DNA of 64,000 nt from Fodinibius sp964490705 (GCA_964490705.1 CAZBCG010000005.1:62001-126000), one strand, 5' to 3'. Shown: positions 27,139 to 35,769, counted from the first letter of the stretch. Program-made: numbers and translations. Notes: generated by a model not told the origin, from the sequence alone.

Positions 27139-28239
27139 TTAGTTAGCATTGTTAGATTTCTGATTGCCGATATATACTGTTTCTCTGTCTCTGGATTGAT
27201 AGACGGGAATATCAGCGACCTTCGAGACCGACCGTACAAGCTCTTCCAGCGATCGAAAATACACGCCACCGTCAATTGTGATATCCGCCAGAGCCGGATC
27301 CACGATCTGCACGTCAACATCAAACCGTTGCTCTACAAAACCCGCAAATTGACGAATAGTTGTTTGGTCAAACTGCATAGAACCTGTAGCCCAAGCTGTA
27401 TAAAAGGTTGAGTTGACCGGTTTTCTTTCCAATACCTTAGATTTGGTAAACTCCAGCATTTCTCCCGCTGCAACCGAAATTTTCGAAGCCTGTTCTTTTG
27501 AGTTTTGCCTGTTGATCTCTACACGCCCTTCTTGCAGCACCACTCTAGAAAGATTACCCTCTACAGTTACTAAAAATTCGGTGCCAATATCCTTGATCAC
27601 CCCATCCGGGGTATTGACTGCAAAAATTGGCTGCTGTTGATCATCGCCACCTTCGGCATCAAAGAATGCTTCACCCTCAACCACAACATTAATCAGTTGC
27701 CCCTGCTGTTGGTTGATTGCATAAGTAATAGCAGAATTACTATTCAGGATTATGCGTGACCCATTGGAAAATTTAATCGTCTTCTGCTCTCCGGAGTCGG
27801 TTGTAATTGTGCGCTCTTGCGTAATCTGCTCTAAGTGTGTTGGCTCCTCAACGGTTGGGGCATACCAATAAAATCCCACGCCAATGAGTGATCCCAAAAT
27901 CAATACGGCCGCCACACGATAGATCCACGTCAGGGCTGAGTTTCTGTTATATTTTTTTTGATCAGAGGATTCAAAATTACCTTTTGTCGCACGATATAGC
28001 TGCTTCCATTCCGTTTCAATGTCGGGCGTTTCGGGATCGTCAAACGCAAAGCCGGCGATTGCTGTCATCGCTTCCCGGGCTTTTTCTCTGTGCTCTTCAT
28101 CCTTTTCTATCCAGCTATTCCATTCATCCACTTCATCAGCATCGGCCGTACCTTTTACCAAACGGCGAAACGACTGATTATGAATAAGCTGCTGTACGGT
28201 ATATCTTTTTTCCTTCACGTTGACATTGTAGGGTTCCAA
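27139..28239 (-). CDS. FecR-family anti-sigma factor
   Basis: A 366-residue inner-membrane FecR protein. The cytoplasmic N-terminal part (residues 1-100) holds the sigma factor. One membrane segment spans about 104-126 (LTWIYRVAAVLILGSLIGVGFYW without charges in its core). The periplasmic FecR domain follows (ERTITTDSGEQKTIKFSNGS, VEGEAFFDA, GVIKDIGTEFLVTVEG, VVLQEGRVEI), then a DUF4974-type C-terminus (STFYTAWATGSMQFDQTTIRQFAGFVEQRFDVDV) that should meet the STN domain of the SusC next door. It lies 42 bp upstream of that SusC and 217 bp after the sigma gene. Confidence 0.94.
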   Translation of the reverse strand: MEPYNVNVKEKRYTVQQLIHNQSFRRLVKGTADADEVDEWNSWIEKDEEHREKAREAMTAIAGFAFDDPETPDIETEWKQLYRATKGNFESSDQKKYNRNSALTWIYRVAAVLILGSLIGVGFYWYAPTVEEPTHLEQITQERTITTDSGEQKTIKFSNGSRIILNSNSAITYAINQQQGQLINVVVEGEAFFDAEGGDDQQQPIFAVNTPDGVIKDIGTEFLVTVEGNLSRVVLQEGRVEINRQNSKEQASKISVAAGEMLEFTKSKVLERKPVNSTFYTAWATGSMQFDQTTIRQFAGFVEQRFDVDVQIVDPALADITIDGGVYFRSLEELVRSVSKVADIPVYQSRDRETVYIGNQKSNNAN

Positions 28240-28456
28240 ATGCGATTTTGCTGTTTCTCATTGTAGGAGAGTGAAAGAATCGGCAAACGTACTCATATTT
28301 TTTTCGGTTCGGTGAAATTTTATTTCAGTCGATTGCTCAAACTTGCAAACAGAGAGGGATAGTTTTTGCTATATGGAACCTCTGAAGGAATAAGGTTTCA
28401 GGAATAAAGAAGTGGAAATAGATCAGACAATGCTAAACATTTTGCCCAATCACCAT

Positions 28457-29077
28457 CTAGATAAAGAACAAGACCGTAATGAGCAGCGAGACCACCAGCT
28501 TCATAATTTCGGTATCTAACAATGAGCGCAGCGTCTCCATAGCGCGATACATATGATTGCGCACCGACTGGCGATTGATAGACAAGATTTGCTCGATCTC
28601 TCCATAGCTCATTCCATTATAAAAATGAAGATACACTACTTCTTTCTGGCGCTTCGATAGCTGGTTTAGCGCCTGCTGGAGCTCTTCTTTTTTCTGGAAC
28701 TTGACTTCATCCCTGATAATCAAATCTTCTTTGCCGAACTGGATCTCTTCTTGTGGCGCATCTTCGGGATCGGCCTCTGTTTTGCGCTTTGATTTGAGAC
28801 GCTTCATTACCTTGCGGCGCAGCGATACAAACAGATATACATTGGGCGATTCGATGTGCCCCAATTTGTTGCGGCGTTCCCAGATACTGCGAAACAGCTC
28901 TTGAATGCAATCCTTTACCAACTCGGAACGTCCGCATAACTTGAGCGCATACCCATACATGGATTGGTAATGGGCTTTAAATACCTGCTCAAACGCAGTC
29001 TCATCTCCCTCAACGAACCTTTCCCACGCTTCGCTCTTTGTAATCGACTGTTGCGTATCCCGAGGTTCAGGGGGCAT
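28457..29077 (-). CDS. ECF RNA polymerase sigma factor (FecI-like)
   Basis: A 206-residue sigma-70 factor of the extracytoplasmic-function class, Bacteroidota expansion type. Region 2 spans about 18-85 (GDETAFEQVFKAHYQSMYGYAL, VKDCIQELFRSIWERR), region 4 about 130-185 (ALNQLSKRQKEVVYLHFYNGM, EIEQILSINRQSVRNHMYRAM). The last 15 residues (MKLVVSLLITVLFFI) are strongly hydrophobic, an extra tail not needed for sigma function and seen in some Bacteroidota family members. It should be held by the FecR encoded downstream and direct transcription of the SusC-SusD-GH16 genes when substrate is bound. Confidence 0.94.
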   Translation of the reverse strand: MPPEPRDTQQSITKSEAWERFVEGDETAFEQVFKAHYQSMYGYALKLCGRSELVKDCIQELFRSIWERRNKLGHIESPNVYLFVSLRRKVMKRLKSKRKTEADPEDAPQEEIQFGKEDLIIRDEVKFQKKEELQQALNQLSKRQKEVVYLHFYNGMSYGEIEQILSINRQSVRNHMYRAMETLRSLLDTEIMKLVVSLLITVLFFI

Positions 29078-29309
29078 AATTTCAAAATTATACGATTAGG
29101 ATGTCATTATATTGCATCAGATTTGTACGGCAAATAAAACCCAAACATTGGAAGAACATATCACAATCCCGATTGCATTATTCACTAAATAAACTAGAAA
29201 AATTAGATAACAGATCAAATTTATCTCAAAAAATTTGCAAAACTTGCCCTATATATTTCATAATTATTGGCAAACTTGCAATACGACAATTACTGGTTTG
29301 CGGGTCAAG

Positions 29310-30200
29310 CTATTCGCTCACAGATCCTGATTCTTCCTTCGCAAATACCCATTCAATCAAATAGTCATCCAGCTTTTGCTGTGGGATTAGCGCATCATCC
29401 AAATTTAGCTGCTGACGAATTTGGTAGTTGCGATGGGAACAGCGTTCATAAAACCATTTCAACGACTCCAGGTCCTCCATAATCATGGATCCGGCAAATG
29501 ATTCTAATAGTTTTCGGGATTGGCATTCCTCTACAATTGCATCCAGCAAATCCAAATTGTTGCCCATAAAATAATCCAGAATATGAGGCCAAAACCGTTG
29601 AACTACGGTATTACTGTCCTCGATCGGAAGCTGGTATTGCATGGGCGTTAACTTGCGAGTAAGAATAGAAGGCAAGGCAAAGGCCGAATCAATATCGTGC
29701 TCAAATATATACAGAACGCGGATCAACCCACCCATCGTTTTTCGCACCAGGCGATGTCCTTTGAACGCACCGAATACAAACTCTTTTTCAGGGATATGCA
29801 TCTGTAGGCTAAATTCCAGGGCATCGGCAGCGCACTCCAGTGAAATATAGTAATAAGTTTCGGGTTGTTTTTTGGCGTGATTAAATTCCGGCTGATGTTC
29901 ACGAATGAGCTTATTTTCCAGCAGCAATGCCTCCTTTTCAGAATCGCAAATGATGATCTCAATATCATGCGTCATCCGGATAAGGCGAACGGTCTTTCGG
30001 GGGGTGGTTCCCATTTTTGCCCGACGATAGGTAAACAGGCGATTGCGAAGATTTTTAGCCTTTCCCACATAAAGCAATTGCCCGTCGCGCCCATACATTT
30101 TATAAACGCCGGAGTCAGTCGGTAACTCCTCAAAAAAGGATTTTCCTACCCGCTCCTCGATGGGATTGTAATGTTCAAAAAGACGCTGCTGATTTGACAT
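29310..30200 (-). CDS. GIY-YIG endonuclease, Cho/UvrC-N-like
   Basis: A 296-residue protein starting at the ATG at 30200; an upstream extension to 30296 lacks conservation. Residues about 20-105 form the UvrC-type GIY-YIG domain: DSGVYKMYGRDGQLLYVGKAKNLRNRL, with the family's Tyr, Gly, Arg and the later catalytic Glu in EKEALLLENKLIREHQPEFN. The rest has no UvrB-binding UVR motif, no RNase-H-like EndoV half and no helix-hairpin-helix, so it is not UvrC. The length matches stand-alone Cho-type nucleases (about 295 residues), which make an alternative 3-prime incision in nucleotide excision repair; that function is inferred. Confidence 0.8.
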   Translation of the reverse strand: MSNQQRLFEHYNPIEERVGKSFFEELPTDSGVYKMYGRDGQLLYVGKAKNLRNRLFTYRRAKMGTTPRKTVRLIRMTHDIEIIICDSEKEALLLENKLIREHQPEFNHAKKQPETYYYISLECAADALEFSLQMHIPEKEFVFGAFKGHRLVRKTMGGLIRVLYIFEHDIDSAFALPSILTRKLTPMQYQLPIEDSNTVVQRFWPHILDYFMGNNLDLLDAIVEECQSRKLLESFAGSMIMEDLESLKWFYERCSHRNYQIRQQLNLDDALIPQQKLDDYLIEWVFAKEESGSVSE

Positions 30201-30494
30201 CAAATACGAAACAAAAATTAAGGAAGCTCTGTACTTATCTGAAAAATAATAACTATTCATCCCATTCGTGATAGATATTATCATCAAAAAATGCAAATCA
30301 TACTCCTATAGTAACGACATTCCAGACCGGCCATTTTTATTAAAATGATATTGAATTACCCTGAAATTTTGCTCACAGTAGGGAATCCCCAAAAAATATA
30401 CTATACTTAGGCGTTCAACCGCTATTTATTGCGTTAGCAAGGCGTTTTTGAACATTTAAGTAGCACACGAAGTAAAATTTCTTGGAGATTTAAC

Positions 30495-30704
30495 ATGGCA
30501 GAACGCGAAGTAGGCACAGTAAAATGGTTCCATAATGGAAAAGGTTATGGGTTTATCACTAGAGAAGAAGGCGAAGATATTTTCGTTCACTTCAGTGAAA
30601 TTGAGATGGAAGGCTATAAAAAATTAGAGGAAGGCCAGGAAGTCGAATTCACTGTTGCGGAGGGAGAAAAAGGATTGCAAGCGCAAGAGGTGATACCTTT
30701 GTAA
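30495..30704 (+). CDS. Cold-shock domain protein (CspA family)
   Basis: A 69-residue single cold-shock domain that binds single-stranded RNA or DNA and melts RNA structure. Seen: GTVKWFHNGKGYGFIT with RNP1 (KGYGFI) and EDIFVHFSEIE with RNP2 (DIFVHF), then the closing strands. The ribosome-binding site is good (TTGGAGA, eight bases before the ATG). An unusually long untranslated stretch of about 190 bp lies upstream, with GTTCAA...TTGAAC at about 30413-30455 able to pair, as expected for csp leaders. A strong terminator follows at 30725-30760, so the gene is a single-gene transcript. Confidence 0.96.
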   Translation: MAEREVGTVKWFHNGKGYGFITREEGEDIFVHFSEIEMEGYKKLEEGQEVEFTVAEGEKGLQAQEVIPL

Positions 30705-30724
30705 TATTTTAATACAGATATCAT

Positions 30725-30760
30725 AAAAAGCGCCATCAATTTTTTGATGGCGCTTTTTTT
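30725..30760 (+). terminator. Rho-independent terminator after the cold-shock gene
   Basis: A near-perfect stem AAAAGCGCCATCAA / TTGATGGCGCTTTT with a short T-rich loop ends in a run of T on the plus strand, 20 bp after the csp stop codon. Confidence 0.93.
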
Positions 30761-30807
30761 ATGAATGGCTATTCTCTGCTATATTTCGTCATAAATCGTA
30801 ATTAAAT

Positions 30808-31026
30808 ATGGCAGCGATGGAAAATCATACCTACAAAAAGATCGAGATTACCGGCACTTCTGATCAATCCATGGAAGCAGCCGTCGAAAACGCGATAGCC
30901 AAAGCTTCTAACACTGTGGATGATATGCGCTGGTTTGAAGTGACCGAAACCCGGGGCAGCATTGAAAACGGCAACGTAGCACAATGGCAAGTGGGGCTCA
31001 AAATAGGCTTTACGCTGAAAGACTAA
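30808..31026 (+). CDS. Dodecin family flavin-binding protein
   Basis: A 72-residue dodecin: the sequence ENHTYKKIEITGTSDQSMEA, AVENAIAKASNTVDDMRWFEV, TRGSIENGNVAQWQVGLKIGF covers the whole beta-alpha-beta-beta fold, including the Trp36-region residue that stacks on flavin. Dodecins assemble as hollow dodecamers that store flavin or coenzyme A derivatives in the cytoplasm. Two ATG codons (30808 and 30817) are possible starts. Its stop codon overlaps that of the convergent histidine kinase by 3-4 bases, with no terminator between. Confidence 0.93.
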   Translation: MAAMENHTYKKIEITGTSDQSMEAAVENAIAKASNTVDDMRWFEVTETRGSIENGNVAQWQVGLKIGFTLKD

Positions 31027-32858
31027 ACATTTTCTCTGTTGAGGATATAATACTCCAGCTTTTTCTGCAGTTCGGCAGGATTAAACGGCTTTGTTAAGTA
31101 ATCGTTCATCCCCGAGGCAAAGACTTTTTCTTTTACCTCTTTAAGTGCCGCCGCTGTTAGCGCAACAATCGGAACATTTGATTTCTGATTATCTGCCAGG
31201 GCACGAATATTACGCGTGGCCTCATAACCATCCATAACGGGCATCTGCAGATCCATGAGTACGAGGTTGATAACCTCCTCCCCTAGTTTTTCAACAGCCT
31301 GTGCTCCATCTTCTGCCACTACTACGTTGATATTCCATTTATCCAAAAAGCGCATCATGACCTTTTGGTTGATGGCATTATCTTCAACCAGCAGCACGGT
31401 AGCTCCCTGCAGGGTATCGGGCATTACATGCTGGTTGAATGCCAACTCTCCTTCTTCAACTTCATCTTCTATCCCAAACGGCATCGTGACCTCAAATATA
31501 CTGCCCTTCCCTTTTTCACTTTCTACCTTAATATTACCGTCCTGCAATTCTATCAGTTTTTTACTGATGGTCAATCCCAATCCGGTGCCGCCGAATATTC
31601 GGGACGTATCGGCCTTTTCCTGGGTAAAACTGTCGAAAATATCTTTCTGTTTTTCTTCTGATATTCCGATTCCGGTATCACTTACACTAAATTTAATGTG
31701 CATTTGCCCATTATCTTGCGCAACTGGTTCCACCACGATTCCTACACTCCCTTCTTCGGTAAATTTTACCGCATTGCTAACCAAATTGTTTAAAATTTGA
31801 GTCAGCCTATTGGGATCTCCGGTTATAACTTTGGGCAGTGATTCATCAAAATCTACATAGAGCAGTACATCTTTTTTCTCGGCAGTAAAACGGAAACTTT
31901 CGAGTACCCCATTTATCAAATCTTCGAGCTTAAAGGGCACATTCTCAAATTCAATCTTTCCGGATTCAATCTTAGAAAAATCGAGTACGTCATTGATGAG
32001 TGCCAGAAGCGTTTTGGCTGAGAAATCTAAAATCTCCAGCTGTTCAAGCTGATCTTCGCGCGGATTATCTTTGACTAATAGATTCGTCATCCCGATGATC
32101 GCATTCATAGGCGTGCGAATCTCGTGACTCATTGTTGACAGAAATTCGGATTTTGCACGGGACCCCTCTTCCACTTTTTCTTTGGCCTTTTCGAGCTGTT
32201 GTACATTTTTTTCGAGCTGTTCTTTTTTCTGGATTAGCTTTTTGTTCAGCTCTTGGGTCTCTTGCAGCAACTCTTCGGTCTGTTCTTCGGCCAGCTCTTT
32301 GGAATCCGAAAATTTATTGAAGGTCATCCAGGTAGTTACAAAGGCCGCCCCAAGGATACACCATTTTATAATGATTCCTTCGTCAGCGGTGAGAGAAATC
32401 TGATCAAAAATGACGTAATCCAATACCAGATAACCCCCCACGGCCAGTCCAATCCCAAGGTTGCGTAAATTGGTATGCGATTTATCAAAAAGCAGTATAG
32501 ACAATCCACAGGCAGGGATATAAAACGCCTGAATAAACATTTCTTTGCCAAAAACAGCACTCAAGATAAGAATGGCCACATCTACATAAGCCAAGAGCAA
32601 CAGTTTGGAAGTGTTCTCATATCCCTTGCGAGCCAGAATGGGAATCAACACAAAGGCTATGGTTATACTCAGAAAAAACCAGGAAAGCGAAATAGAATCG
32701 TTGATACGGAACGCAATTAAAAAGAGTAGCCCCACCGCAGCCAGTGAAAATGAAACATTGTGCAATACTACAATGCCGGTTTTGTTGAGCCGGCTTACCC
32801 GATCCTGAATAAGATCTCTGGCCAGGGCAATTTTTTTTAAGCCCGATATTGAATACAT
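31023..32858 (-). CDS. Hybrid sensor histidine kinase/response regulator
   Basis: A 611-residue membrane kinase. About six hydrophobic segments occupy residues 31-180 with no sizeable periplasmic loop, so the stimulus is probably sensed in or at the membrane. A coiled coil (about 186-235, rich in Glu/Gln/Lys) leads to HisKA with SEFLSTMSHEIRTPMN (phospho-acceptor His245), then HATPase_c (NLVSNAVKFTEEG, DTGIGI, GTGLGLTISKKL) and a receiver domain (486-611) with Asp536 in LMDLQMPVMDG and the Lys in YLTKPF. No transcription-factor or Hpt gene is adjacent, so its output partner is elsewhere. The tail-to-tail overlap with the dodecin gene is positional only. Confidence 0.95.
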   Translation of the reverse strand: MYSISGLKKIALARDLIQDRVSRLNKTGIVVLHNVSFSLAAVGLLFLIAFRINDSISLSWFFLSITIAFVLIPILARKGYENTSKLLLLAYVDVAILILSAVFGKEMFIQAFYIPACGLSILLFDKSHTNLRNLGIGLAVGGYLVLDYVIFDQISLTADEGIIIKWCILGAAFVTTWMTFNKFSDSKELAEEQTEELLQETQELNKKLIQKKEQLEKNVQQLEKAKEKVEEGSRAKSEFLSTMSHEIRTPMNAIIGMTNLLVKDNPREDQLEQLEILDFSAKTLLALINDVLDFSKIESGKIEFENVPFKLEDLINGVLESFRFTAEKKDVLLYVDFDESLPKVITGDPNRLTQILNNLVSNAVKFTEEGSVGIVVEPVAQDNGQMHIKFSVSDTGIGISEEKQKDIFDSFTQEKADTSRIFGGTGLGLTISKKLIELQDGNIKVESEKGKGSIFEVTMPFGIEDEVEEGELAFNQHVMPDTLQGATVLLVEDNAINQKVMMRFLDKWNINVVVAEDGAQAVEKLGEEVINLVLMDLQMPVMDGYEATRNIRALADNQKSNVPIVALTAAALKEVKEKVFASGMNDYLTKPFNPAELQKKLEYYILNRENV

Positions 32859-32974
32859 AAAATGGGTGCCGCCGAAACGGCAGCAGATTTATTATAGATG
32901 AATATTATCTGCTACAAAATAATCAAAATGGGAAAATCTTCGGGGATATTAGAAGAACCTAATATGAGCGTTGT

Positions 32975-33415
32975 TTAAGCCTCTGTCTGCTGCTCGAGCT
33001 TTGTTTTATACGCCATGGCATAAATTTTCATCTGCTTAACCATAGAGGCCAATCCATTGGAGCGCGTGGGGGAAAGATGCTGCTCCATCCCAATTTTTTT
33101 GATAAAATCGGGACTTGTTCCAATAATGGTATCAGGCGATTGGCCCGAATAGAAACGCACCATCAAGGCAACCAATCCCTTAGTGATGGCGGCATCGCTG
33201 TCGGCCTCAAAAATTACGTTCCCATCTTGCAGATAGGTATGCAGCCAAACTTGCGACTGACACCCGCGAACCAAGTTGTCATCGACTTTATACTTCTCAT
33301 CGAGCGGATCAAGGTTTTGACCCTGTTTAATAATATGCTTATACCGCTCTGTCCAGTCGCCGAGGGCTTTAAATTCTCTAATGATTTGGAGCTGTACGTC
33401 GTGAATATCGGCCAT
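32975..33415 (-). CDS. SufE-family sulfur acceptor for cysteine desulfurase
   Basis: A 146-residue SufE protein. The sulfur-accepting cysteine is Cys52 in VRGCQSQVWL, and the rest (IIREFKALGDWTERYKHIIKQG, GLVALMVRFYSGQSPDTI, SPTRSNGLASMVKQMK) matches the family along its full length. It takes persulfide from SufS and passes it to the SufBCD scaffold in iron-sulfur cluster assembly. No other suf genes are nearby. It is followed upstream by the PAS protein gene on the same strand (66 bp), which may or may not be co-transcribed. Confidence 0.94.
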   Translation of the reverse strand: MADIHDVQLQIIREFKALGDWTERYKHIIKQGQNLDPLDEKYKVDDNLVRGCQSQVWLHTYLQDGNVIFEADSDAAITKGLVALMVRFYSGQSPDTIIGTSPDFIKKIGMEQHLSPTRSNGLASMVKQMKIYAMAYKTKLEQQTEA

Positions 33416-33480
33416 AAATTATGCTTGGTGTTAACTTGTGTACCGCTGTAAAAATACAAATTAAAAAACACAAATTAATA

Positions 33481-34746
33481 TCAGGCTTTGGCTTGTTCAT
33501 AGGCGTCATCCACCGAAACAGCACAGCGTGCACATTTAATTTTTTGCTGATCTTCATCCCACTCGGGCTTTCCATAATCGAGTACTTCTACAAAGTTACC
33601 CTCATTGTCACGAAGCCGATATGCACAGGTAGATTCCTCTCCATTCTGTACTTTTTGCAAGTGCGCCCAGAATTTATCTAAATCATCTTTGTGGATAAAT
33701 TTTTCGGCATCGCTCTTGCCAATCACCGCCTCATTTGAAAGACCGGTTATTTCGGGAAATTCTTCGGATAAATATTCAAAGATCGGCTTCCCATCTTTAA
33801 TGGTTACTCTATACGAAAATTCAGAGGCCTTTTTCACTATCCGGCTATAATCATGATTTCGCTTTTTCAGCGTATTCATAATCCGCTTCTTAAGTGAGAT
33901 GTTCTCAATCTCTGCCCGGATAAGTTTTTGATCCTTGAGGTCTAAAATCTCTGTTATCCCTTTTACCTGGATCGGAATACCTTCTTTATGGGTGATAATA
34001 CCTTTGAATTCTTCTCCATCGAAATAGCTATCTTCATCCGACTCATCAAACCGTCCCTTCAGCGAAGTCAAATACTTTTCAGGTAACAGATCCCAGATCT
34101 TAATCTGCTTCAACTCATCTTTTCTATAACCAATGAGATCCCGAAACGATTTGTTGGCCATCACAATATTCCCCTGCAAATCAATATCTACAACCGTACG
34201 CTGCGATTCTTCACGAAGATCATCGAATTCCAGTTTTTGATCGACCAATTGCTCTTCGGCACGTTTGCGCTTGCTAATATCATGTTGATACGATACCCAG
34301 TGCGTAATATTTCCGTCGCTATCAGTAAGCGGATGAATATCCCACTGATTCACAAATTCAGAACCATCTTTTCGATAATTGATGGCCTGCCCAAAAAATG
34401 ATCGCCCTTCGCGAAGACGTTTTTTCAATTTGTCCAGCACGGCACGATCGGTCTTGGGTCCTTGTAAAATACGGGGCGTTTTACCAATTACTTCATCCTT
34501 AGAATATCCCGTCATTTTGCAAAAACCGTCATTCACATATACGATTTTGGGACCGGGTTCTTCGAGGGTAAGCTCTGTAATAAGAATGGAATCATAATCC
34601 GTTCGAATAGCTGACTCCAAGAGTTCCAATTTTTGATGAATATCATCCCGCTCATCAATGAGATCTTCAACAATCTGCTTTACTTTTTTAAAGGATTCTT
34701 CATCCTTGCACCATTTTTTGAGCGCATTTGTGTTTTCTAGTTGCAT
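33481..34746 (-). CDS. Triple-PAS-domain protein without output domain
   Basis: A 421-residue soluble protein with three PAS domains: about 41-160 (with a PAC motif up to HDISKRKRAEEQ), about 172-285 and about 300-412, linked by helices. No kinase, GGDEF, EAL or DNA-binding domain follows. The first PAS has the LOV-like block GKTPRILQG (88-96), but proline (Pro91) stands where the photoactive cysteine of LOV domains (GRNCRFLQG) would be, so flavin-adduct photochemistry is not expected. The protein ends with KCARCAV, a C-x-x-C pair that could bind a metal or undergo redox change. A sensor acting through protein contacts is inferred. Confidence 0.85.
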   Translation of the reverse strand: MQLENTNALKKWCKDEESFKKVKQIVEDLIDERDDIHQKLELLESAIRTDYDSILITELTLEEPGPKIVYVNDGFCKMTGYSKDEVIGKTPRILQGPKTDRAVLDKLKKRLREGRSFFGQAINYRKDGSEFVNQWDIHPLTDSDGNITHWVSYQHDISKRKRAEEQLVDQKLEFDDLREESQRTVVDIDLQGNIVMANKSFRDLIGYRKDELKQIKIWDLLPEKYLTSLKGRFDESDEDSYFDGEEFKGIITHKEGIPIQVKGITEILDLKDQKLIRAEIENISLKKRIMNTLKKRNHDYSRIVKKASEFSYRVTIKDGKPIFEYLSEEFPEITGLSNEAVIGKSDAEKFIHKDDLDKFWAHLQKVQNGEESTCAYRLRDNEGNFVEVLDYGKPEWDEDQQKIKCARCAVSVDDAYEQAKA

Positions 34747-34934
34747 ACCAAGAGCCTGCTTTAATACGTGTTATAAGGATTTATTCTATATTTTGGGTGA
34801 CCCACTCTTATTAATACCCACTCTGAACAACAATACAAATCGCTACCATTCCAATTTTCTTATTTTTTGCTCCGATGCTCTTTACGCCATACATTATACT
34901 ACCTAAGTAGTACCACTGATTATCTTATTTATTT

Positions 34935-35702
34935 ATGAAAACAGTTTTTTATTCTACACTAGGTATTCTTGTGGTATTTGCCGGATGCAGCCTTTTTCGA
35001 TCAGCCAGCAAGTCAATCCCCAAACCACAAATGGTACTCATCAAAGGAGGACAATTTACCATGGGTGATATTTACGGGGATGAAAATACTGATGCCCAAC
35101 CAGTACACCGTGTAACGCTGGGCGATTTCAAAATTGGGAAGTACGAGGTCACCTACAACGAATATGATGCATTTGCTCGCAAAACAGGCCGTGACCTTCC
35201 CGAAGCCGACTCTCTGCAACGTGGTAACCGTGCTGTTGTACATGTGGATTGGCAGGACGCTCAGGCTTTTTGCAAATACCACGGATGGCGCCTGCCAACT
35301 GAACAAGAGTGGGAATATGCAGCACGCAGCGGCGGCAAAAAGATGCGCTTCGCCGGAACCAACAATATTGACAGCCTTAATTTATATGCCCGAACGGATG
35401 CAAACAGTGCTCCCTTTTCGTTTACTGTTGGGACTAAAAAACCAAACAGCGCGGGACTATATGATATGAGTGGTAACGTTTTTGAATGGATTGGCAGCTA
35501 CTATCAATTCTATCCCAAAAATGGGAATGTACCCAAATGGGGCGATTTAGATCAACGATCGATTCGTATTCTGCGGGGCGGCAGCTTTAGAGAATCAAAA
35601 CATATTGCAGCAACCTACTGGCGGGTGGGCATGCTCGAAGATGCCGAAGAATATGACGTTGGCTTTCGATGCGTGAATCCGCTGAAAAACAAAAACCCTT
35701 AG
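34935..35702 (+). CDS. SUMF1/FGE-fold lipoprotein lacking FGE cysteines
   Basis: A 255-residue lipoprotein (signal ends Val-Phe-Ala-Gly-Cys, Cys18) with a formylglycine-generating-enzyme-like fold from about 30 to 250: MVLIKGGQFTMGDIYGDENTD, HRVTLGDFKIGKYEVTYNEYDAF, VHVDWQDAQAFCKYHGWRLPTEQEWEYAAR, GLYDMSGNVFEWIGSYY, RILRGGSFRESK, VGFRCV. True FGEs carry two catalytic cysteines after the RGGSW/Y block; here that part reads RGGSFRESKHIAAT with none, so sulfatase activation is unlikely. Non-enzymatic relatives include the GldJ/GldK-type surface lipoproteins. No sulfatase gene is nearby. Confidence 0.88.
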   Translation: MKTVFYSTLGILVVFAGCSLFRSASKSIPKPQMVLIKGGQFTMGDIYGDENTDAQPVHRVTLGDFKIGKYEVTYNEYDAFARKTGRDLPEADSLQRGNRAVVHVDWQDAQAFCKYHGWRLPTEQEWEYAARSGGKKMRFAGTNNIDSLNLYARTDANSAPFSFTVGTKKPNSAGLYDMSGNVFEWIGSYYQFYPKNGNVPKWGDLDQRSIRILRGGSFRESKHIAATYWRVGMLEDAEEYDVGFRCVNPLKNKNP

Positions 35703-35727
35703 GAAACTTCGAAAGTTACCCAAGGGT
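35690..35727 (-). terminator. Terminator for the acyl-CoA dehydrogenase gene
   Basis: An imperfect stem-loop (35695-35709 with 35712-35727, 13 of 15 pairs) is followed on the minus strand by TTTTTGTTTTT. It lies 43 bp past the stop of the dehydrogenase and overlaps the 3-prime end of the convergent SUMF1-fold gene. On the plus strand the tail is A-rich, so it serves only the minus-strand gene. Confidence 0.65.
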
Positions 35728-35769
35728 AAAAATAGCTGCTGGTATTAACGGTATTTTTTAAGAGATACG

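Noticed and set aside
33481..34746. A blue-light LOV photoreceptor
   Set aside because: The reactive cysteine is replaced by proline in GKTPRILQG.
34935..35702. A sulfatase-activating formylglycine-generating enzyme
   Set aside because: Both catalytic cysteine positions are empty and no sulfatase gene is present.
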